From positions 99,670-163,669 of the forward strand of contig UQWL01000005.1 in the NCBI GenBank assembly GCA_900544715.1: a stretch of 64,000 bases of DNA, given 5' to 3'. Below the pieces are notes generated by a model. It worked only from the letters and a program-made list of their open reading frames with translations, did not search any database and was not told the origin of the DNA. Source of the stretch: an uncultured Oscillospiraceae bacterium (GTDB lineage: Bacteria > Bacillota > Clostridia > Oscillospirales > Acutalibacteraceae). Each line of letters starts with the position of its first letter. Position 1 is the stretch's first letter. This document shows positions 59,381-64,000 of this stretch, one piece after another. Made by a program: the position numbers and the translations under genes.

Positions 59381-61885
59381 TCAGGTGCGCAAGCAGTCTG
59401 AAGCCGTTTCGTGGTATAAGCGCTTCACTGGCCCAAAGCAGGAAAGGGCCGCGACCAACAGTAAGAGAAGGGGCACACAGGCAATCCTGATCCATGGGAA
59501 GAATTCCAACGTCAGTTCGCTCATTTGTGTTGTCAACAGGAAGCAAATACCCAAGCTGAATATCAAGCCCAATAAAACGGCAATTCCGATCTGCATCACA
59601 CTTTGCAGCAGCGTGACAAGATAAATATCCTTTTGAGTCATACCAATGGCACGCAGGGTTCCGAACACACCTTTGCGCGTTTGAAATTTTAGATTCAGCG
59701 CCACCATGAGGCTGACCACCGCAAAAACGGATAATACCAGCGTCAGCAGAAACGTAATGGTCGAAATCATTTGGGCAATTTCCCTTTCCCGCTGCGCCTT
59801 TTGCAGGTATTCCTGCAGAGAGACTTTGCCGCCATAATTATATTGCAAATTTTTAACCTGTTTTTCCACTTCGTCTGTCTGCTCGGCGTTTTTCAAATTC
59901 AGAAGCACCTGATTGGTGCGCACGGTCAGCCCCACCTTTTCAAAGGAGCTGTTTGCCCACAGCGTTCTCCCGCCAAGCGCCAGTTCCTCTATGGTACGCG
60001 GTCGCTCGTTATCACTGAGCGTTACAACCGCGCCTACCGTCACGGTAAAGGTCAGCTTCTCCTGCTTCCCGGTATGCGGATCGTTGATAATCTGTGTATA
60101 AGTAATCTGATCTCCCACATCCCGGCTAGCAGGGAACTCGCCTGTTTCACACACAATGACCTCCCTCGCATTCGACAGCGCCTCCATATGAAGCGCTCCC
60201 TTTGTGACATAGGGCTCCAATTCCCGGATCAAGCCGGCATCCGCGCCTGTGAGCAGGCTTTCGATTAACTCCTGATCCTGGCCGTATCCCCACTTTTGCT
60301 TTTCCTGGCGGTAGGCATCGTTCCCACGCCCGGCCAGCATCTGCTCGTCTCTTTCCTCGTCTGTTAAAGCGGCATTGGGCTTGAGCTCGTTTAAATGGAT
60401 GCGGCTCAGCGCAATGGCCTTTTCCACCTGCGGGCAGGTTTCCAGCAACCGGGCGTCCTGCTGCGTCATTCCAAAAGCAGGGTCATTCGGGATGCCCAAA
60501 GGGCCGAACATGCCGCCATCATAGACTCGGATGTCCATATCTGCGGGCAGTTGGTGATCCGCCACATTTGTAACGCCATTGGATACAAAACCGCCCACAA
60601 CAACAATGAGTACGGCAAACAGCATGGCAATTGAGGTGGAAACCGCCTCGCCGCTATTGAGCAAAATATCCTTCCCTGCCCAAAGCAAATACGGCCTGTT
60701 TGTGGAGAAGGAGGTTTTCCGTTCGGATGCTTTTTGATTCTCTCCTCCGGCTAACAGCTCGACAGGCGAAATTTTGGCATCTCTGAACGTCCCAAATACA
60801 ATAAAGCAAAACGCCGCTAAAAAAATCACCACGGCGCAACCAAAAATGAGAATGGGATTCCAGAAAAATCGGACAAACCCGCCTAAATATTGAGCTAGGA
60901 TACGAGCCATCAGAACGCCCAGCGCACCCCCGGTCAAGAGCCCCGGCACAAGCTGGATCAAGCCCTGCGTGATATAATAGAGCAGCACTTCCCCTCTGGT
61001 AAAACCGACTGCCTTGAGCAGCGCGATACGCTGTCTGCGGTTTTTCCGCATGATAACGGAAAGGCAGTATAGCATCAGGAGGCAAAAAAATCCGGTCACT
61101 GCCAGGAGGGCGATCCCCATTGTATCCATTTCGAAGGGGAGCTGGCCCTGCCCTGTCAGCAGGGGATTTACGGCATAAGCCGTTCCAACACCGTCCGTTA
61201 CAAACTGCGCCAGCAACTGCTCCGCCGCCGTTGCGTCCGTCAGCAGCACGGGGCAGACGGCAGGCTCTCCCCCGGCTTGCAGGGCATCGCGATACGCTTC
61301 TGAAACCAGTGCGTTGGGGAGCGTAACCGTGGCTTCCCCCGGCACCTGCAGCGAAGAAAAATCCGCCAGGATGCCAACCACCGTGAAGGCCCGCTGATCC
61401 TTCTGGCCATCCGCGGTTTGAAAGGTTAGCTCCAAACGATCGCCCACCGTGATCTCTTCACGCAGCCGGGCGATCGCGGAGTGTTCCAGGGCAATTTCAT
61501 CTATTTTTTCCGGCAATCTACCGTCCGCCGTTCGGATGTGGCAAAGGCTGCGCGCTGTTTCATCGGCTGTTCCCGCGATGATCTGATTGCCGTAAACGGC
61601 ATCCGGGATGGTATGTACCGCAACACTCCGGATCACGCCCGCCTTTTGAACGGAAGCACTCTGCCTGAGTGTTTTGATCGTTTCAGCCGTGCAGCCGGAT
61701 AAAAACCCGCTCTGCGCTCCGAACGTATCCATTTTTTCGATTTCAGTGGATTGCAGATAGCTGGATACCGTCATCCCCTCTGCAATAAAAAAACATGTGC
61801 ACAATAGGTAAACCAAAATAACCTGCAGCGTTTGTTTCCATCCGCGTTTCAAATGCTTAACCGCCAGTGTGCCAATCGCACTCAT
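59381..61885 (-). CDS. FtsX/MacB-type ABC transporter permease
   Basis: 834 aa. The layout is N-terminal helix (QTLQVILVYLLCTCFF), extracytoplasmic domain, three helices of a first FtsX domain (about 250-360, ALLAVTGFFCLLMLYCLSVIMRKNRRQRIALLKAVGFTR), a fourth helix and second extracytoplasmic domain, and a terminal FtsX domain (ISTITFLLTLVLSVFAVVSLMVAL..GVFGTLRAIGM). This duplicated FtsX form occurs in exporters and peptide-sensing or resistance ABC systems of Gram-positives. It pairs with the ATPase just upstream in the same operon. Confidence 0.93.
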   Translation of the reverse strand: MSAIGTLAVKHLKRGWKQTLQVILVYLLCTCFFIAEGMTVSSYLQSTEIEKMDTFGAQSGFLSGCTAETIKTLRQSASVQKAGVIRSVAVHTIPDAVYGNQIIAGTADETARSLCHIRTADGRLPEKIDEIALEHSAIARLREEITVGDRLELTFQTADGQKDQRAFTVVGILADFSSLQVPGEATVTLPNALVSEAYRDALQAGGEPAVCPVLLTDATAAEQLLAQFVTDGVGTAYAVNPLLTGQGQLPFEMDTMGIALLAVTGFFCLLMLYCLSVIMRKNRRQRIALLKAVGFTRGEVLLYYITQGLIQLVPGLLTGGALGVLMARILAQYLGGFVRFFWNPILIFGCAVVIFLAAFCFIVFGTFRDAKISPVELLAGGENQKASERKTSFSTNRPYLLWAGKDILLNSGEAVSTSIAMLFAVLIVVVGGFVSNGVTNVADHQLPADMDIRVYDGGMFGPLGIPNDPAFGMTQQDARLLETCPQVEKAIALSRIHLNELKPNAALTDEERDEQMLAGRGNDAYRQEKQKWGYGQDQELIESLLTGADAGLIRELEPYVTKGALHMEALSNAREVIVCETGEFPASRDVGDQITYTQIINDPHTGKQEKLTFTVTVGAVVTLSDNERPRTIEELALGGRTLWANSSFEKVGLTVRTNQVLLNLKNAEQTDEVEKQVKNLQYNYGGKVSLQEYLQKAQREREIAQMISTITFLLTLVLSVFAVVSLMVALNLKFQTRKGVFGTLRAIGMTQKDIYLVTLLQSVMQIGIAVLLGLIFSLGICFLLTTQMSELTLEFFPWIRIACVPLLLLLVAALSCFGPVKRLYHETASDCLRT

Positions 61886-61996
61886 TTTTAATCATCATCC
61901 CTTTCCCAGGCTGGGAATGGCGCATGTTTCAGCCACGCCAGAATCCCCGCCTCTGATGAAAAGCGGAACCTCCGTTTTAATCTATAAAAGTGCTTT

Positions 61997-62656
61997 TCAA
62001 GAAATTATTTTTCCATCGCTGATGGTAAGGATTCGATCGGCCGTTTTGGCAAACTCCATATCGTGCGTTACCACAACCACAGTCTGGTGAAATTTGCGGC
62101 GCAGGGAGGCGATCATATCAATCACCGCCTGCCCGGAGTGGGAATCCAGGTTGCCTGTTGGTTCATCGCACAAAATCACCTCAGGCTGATTGATAAAAGC
62201 ACGCGCGACCGCCGTGCGCTGCTGCTGCCCGCCGGAAAGCTGGGAGGGTAGATGCGTCACACGGTCCTCCAGCTCCAAGGTGGAAATCAGCTCGCCGAGA
62301 TAGCTTTCATCCACCGCTTTCTTGGCAAGCAGGGCGGGATAGATTATATTTTCCCGCACAGTCAGTTCCGGAATCAGATGATATTCCTGAAATACAAAGC
62401 CAATATGTACCCGGCGGAAGCAGGCCGACGGCGTTTCTTTGAGCTGGCTGAGGTTGACCGCATCATAAAAAACCGAGCCCTCCGTCGGCGTATCCAAGCC
62501 GCCGAGCAGGTGCAGGAGGGTCGATTTCCCTGAGCCGCTCTTGCCCACGATGGCGATAAACTCGCCCTGCTCAATCTGCAGGGATACCCCATCCACCGCG
62601 TGGATCACGGCCTCCCCCTGTTGATACGTTTTTCGAAGATTCTCTGCCCGGATCAT
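61997..62656 (-). CDS. ABC transporter ATP-binding protein, LolD/MacB type
   Basis: 219 aa. Walker A is AIVGKSGSGKSTLLHLLGG, the Q-loop GFVFQEYHLIPELTV, the signature LSGGQQQRTAVARAF, Walker B VILCDEPTGNLD and the H-loop VVVTHDMEFAKTAD; all intact. It is the ATPase for the 834-aa permease. The ATG at 62656 follows AAAGGGGG and overlaps the previous gene's stop by four bases. Confidence 0.96.
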   Translation of the reverse strand: MIRAENLRKTYQQGEAVIHAVDGVSLQIEQGEFIAIVGKSGSGKSTLLHLLGGLDTPTEGSVFYDAVNLSQLKETPSACFRRVHIGFVFQEYHLIPELTVRENIIYPALLAKKAVDESYLGELISTLELEDRVTHLPSQLSGGQQQRTAVARAFINQPEVILCDEPTGNLDSHSGQAVIDMIASLRRKFHQTVVVVTHDMEFAKTADRILTISDGKIIS

Positions 62657-63225
62657 GCAGACGCCCCCTTTGCAGCTTTGGCTGGTTTTTGTTTCGCCCC
62701 ATACAACAAATGATACAGCCCATAGCCCAGGGAAAAACCGGCCAGCAATACGATAAAGCACCCTGTATCAAAGACCGCTTTTCCACTATATCCTCTGGAA
62801 CACATGAACCAAAAAAGGATTTCTACCGGAATCCAAATGGCGGAACTCAAGAGAATCAGTTTGAAATAAGTTGGCGATTTTTGAAAAAAAGGAACAAAAA
62901 AGCCCCAAAAAACAGAAAAAGCGGCTGTCACTATAAAATATTGATAGAATAGAGGGCGAAATTCCTTTGCAATATCTTCCGTTTCAAAGGGAAGAAACAG
63001 ATTGCCAAAAGGGATTTTGGAATAAAAAATCGTGATATCCCAGAGCCCGCCCTTTGTATTAATATACTGAACCATTGACACAATAAAAATAGCTGTAGAT
63101 AAAAATAAAAATACAGACGCAACATATTGCCGAACCGTGTGTCGCCGTCTAATGATCGCGACTGCAAACCAAATCGCATATAAAAGGGTAAAGACTACAA
63201 AAATATAAACTCCAGTAAATATCAT
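62653..63225 (-). CDS. VanZ-like membrane protein
   Basis: 190 aa with four to five membrane segments. The loop IPFGNLFLPFETEDI and the last two helices (LLSSAIWIPVEILFWFMCSRG, FDTGCFIVLLAGFSLGYGLYHLL) resemble the VanZ-like family, though the conserved acidic residues are partly replaced. VanZ proteins are linked to resistance against cell-wall-active peptides. It is coupled to the ABC ATPase by a 4-bp overlap. It may be an immunity or accessory component (inference). The ATG has only a weak upstream site. Confidence 0.68.
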   Translation of the reverse strand: MIFTGVYIFVVFTLLYAIWFAVAIIRRRHTVRQYVASVFLFLSTAIFIVSMVQYINTKGGLWDITIFYSKIPFGNLFLPFETEDIAKEFRPLFYQYFIVTAAFSVFWGFFVPFFQKSPTYFKLILLSSAIWIPVEILFWFMCSRGYSGKAVFDTGCFIVLLAGFSLGYGLYHLLYGAKQKPAKAAKGASA

Positions 63226-63289
63226 TTACTTCAAATCCCCTTCCCCACCTGCAACAATTACGGGGTATTTTATCGTTTGTCCAGTGGAA

Positions 63290-63360
63290 CTATAAAGAAA
63301 TCGGCCATCTTTTCGCTTCATATATCAAAGAATTGTAATCCTTGCAAAAAGATGGCCGAC
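63290..63360 (-). terminator. Partial terminator within the secreted-protein/ABC operon
   Basis: TCGGCCATCTTTT (63301-63313) pairs with AAAAGATGGCCGA (63347-63359) around a loop of about 33 nt. TTTCTTTATAG follows on the minus strand. It would favour the small secreted protein's mRNA over the transporter genes. Confidence 0.7.
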
Positions 63361-63385
63361 TATAAGATTAAAATAATTTCCCGGT

Positions 63386-63838
63386 TCAATCTGCAACTGC
63401 AGTTTGTGAATTGGTAAATAACCTGCCAAAAATTGTGGTGCTGTTTGATGCCGCTTTAGAAATATTGAAATATGCATAATTATTCGAATACCTATTTGGA
63501 TTTGCATTTTCCCATACATAATAGTATCCGTTTTGCGTTGTATTAAATTTTACGGCCGCACCAAATTGATTATATGTCCCCCATGTTCTCACATGCAAAA
63601 ACAACCAAAACTCCTGCGTTGAGCCATTTCCGCTCCCAAGTTTATCACATTTTGCGGTAGCATCTCTTTCTGAATATATTCTTTTAGGACTGTCATAATA
63701 AGTAGATGTTGAAAAAGGATCCTCAAAATCACCATTATGCCCATATACATATTTTGCTTGCGCAATCAATACATAGGCGCTTGTTGATAAAACACAAACG
63801 ATCAGTAGGATTGACATTATTTTCTTCAATTTTTGCAT
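63386..63838 (-). CDS. Small secreted beta-rich protein, bacteriocin-like gene position
   Basis: 150 aa. A signal peptide (KIMSILLIVCVLSTSAYVLIAQA) is followed by about 120 residues rich in Tyr, Asn, Ser, Thr and Phe (YGHNGDFEDPFSTSTYY, FWLFLHVRTWGTYNQFGA, GYYYVWENANPNRYSNNY). The pattern is a beta-sandwich-like fold, weakly reminiscent of DUF2712 or lactococcin-972-type small secreted proteins. It has one Cys (KCDKLG). It is followed by a VanZ-like protein and an FtsX-type ABC exporter. The ATG follows AAAGGAG. Confidence 0.72.
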   Translation of the reverse strand: MQKLKKIMSILLIVCVLSTSAYVLIAQAKYVYGHNGDFEDPFSTSTYYDSPKRIYSERDATAKCDKLGSGNGSTQEFWLFLHVRTWGTYNQFGAAVKFNTTQNGYYYVWENANPNRYSNNYAYFNISKAASNSTTIFGRLFTNSQTAVAD

Positions 63839-63861
63839 TTCAATTTTCTCCTTTTTATTTG

Positions 63862-63894
63862 TTATGTCCCTTTAATTCCATTGAAATACTGCAT
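63862..63894 (-). CDS. 10-codon ORF with very strong ribosome binding site
   Basis: ATG at 63894, peptide MQYFNGIKGT, stop at 63862. The site GGGAGGTGATTCC upstream matches the 16S rRNA anti-Shine-Dalgarno sequence over at least nine bases, the best in the window. It ends 24 bases before the secreted protein's ATG. It could be a leader peptide, a translation-coupling ORF or a tiny signalling peptide. Confidence 0.5.
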   Translation of the reverse strand: MQYFNGIKGT

Positions 63895-63914
63895 TGGAAT
63901 CACCTCCCAACCTC

Positions 63915-63943
63915 TTTATATCACAATTATCTACATCTGTCAA
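63915..63943 (-). promoter_or_regulatory. Promoter of the secreted-protein/ABC locus
   Basis: TTGACA (63938-63943), 17-bp spacer, TATAAA (63915-63920) on the minus strand, 20 bp before the 10-codon ORF. The remaining bases to 64000 are AT-rich with no feature recognised. Confidence 0.85.
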
Positions 63944-64000
63944 TTATCTACCCATATTTTTATTGATATCATCTAAATATGTAAAAGAATGTAATTTCAT

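Noticed and set aside
1..64000. CRISPR arrays, tRNA or rRNA genes, IS elements, prophage modules
   Set aside because: No regular spaced repeats, no tRNA-like cloverleaf other than the tmRNA ends, no transposase or integrase motifs and no phage structural genes were seen on either strand.

Overview
The window is a chromosome segment of a low-to-mid GC Gram-positive anaerobe, most likely a gut-type clostridium close to Oscillospiraceae/Ruminococcaceae. This rests on gene order (infC-rpmI-rplT; SRP RNA-dnaX-ybaB-recR; ssrA next to smpB), strong AGGAGG-type ribosome binding sites, abundant ECF/ABC/GPH transporters, secreted proteins with Gram-positive signal peptides, and an Rrf2-NifS-NifU-CysK operon. 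The genus cannot be named from sequence alone. No tRNA or 5S/16S/23S rRNA gene, CRISPR array, insertion sequence or prophage was found.

Layout. 1-6.0 kb (minus): information-processing genes: trmFO (cut by the window edge), topA, dprA, a TrmH-type methyltransferase, then the rplT-rpmI-infC operon with its own promoter, a leader attenuator and an apparent ATT start codon for infC. 6.0-6.8 kb is gene-poor and holds a strong orphan promoter with a hairpin and two 28-bp hairpin repeats. 6.8-19.3 kb: metabolic and accessory genes (alpha/beta hydrolase, SPL-type radical SAM protein, secreted phosphoesterase, WYL regulator, acetyltransferase, GH2 beta-galactosidase, sugar transferase, cyclase-family protein, two-gene ABC exporter). 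19.3-23.1 kb is AT-richer, with a secreted papain/C39-like peptidase and a lipoprotein. 23.5-28 kb: ssrA (tmRNA), smpB, recR, ybaB, an acetyltransferase, dnaX and the SRP RNA. 28-38.4 kb: TPR/M50-like membrane pair, glutamate dehydrogenase, PAP2 phosphatase, secreted phosphoesterase, GPH symporter, AI-2E-family exporter.

38.4-42 kb: a DUF6809-like gene broken by two frameshifts, divergent from an XRE regulator across two palindromic operators, then a TtcA-like enzyme and a third phosphoesterase. 42-45.2 kb: the cysK-nifU-nifS-rrf2 iron-sulfur/cysteine operon. 45.4-47.8 kb: a GntR-controlled ABC transporter in which the ATPase has an in-frame stop and the permease has two homopolymer frameshifts. 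47.9-57.6 kb: secreted DUF4474 protein, an ECF S-component with a structured leader, DUF1893 and TetR genes, an 864-aa secreted protein of unknown function behind a repeat-bearing promoter, a DUF5054 glycosidase-like protein and a Cys-rich clostridial protein. 57.9-59.2 kb: ECF sigma factor and probable anti-sigma factor. 59.4-64 kb: a MacB/FtsX-type ABC exporter, a VanZ-like membrane protein, a small secreted beta-rich protein and a 10-codon ORF with an exceptionally strong ribosome binding site, all behind one consensus promoter. That last locus has the architecture of a bacteriocin or secreted-peptide system and is the best candidate for something undescribed.

Most starts were chosen by ribosome binding site and family alignment and are often internal to the longest open frame. 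Family names come from recognised motifs, not from database searches.
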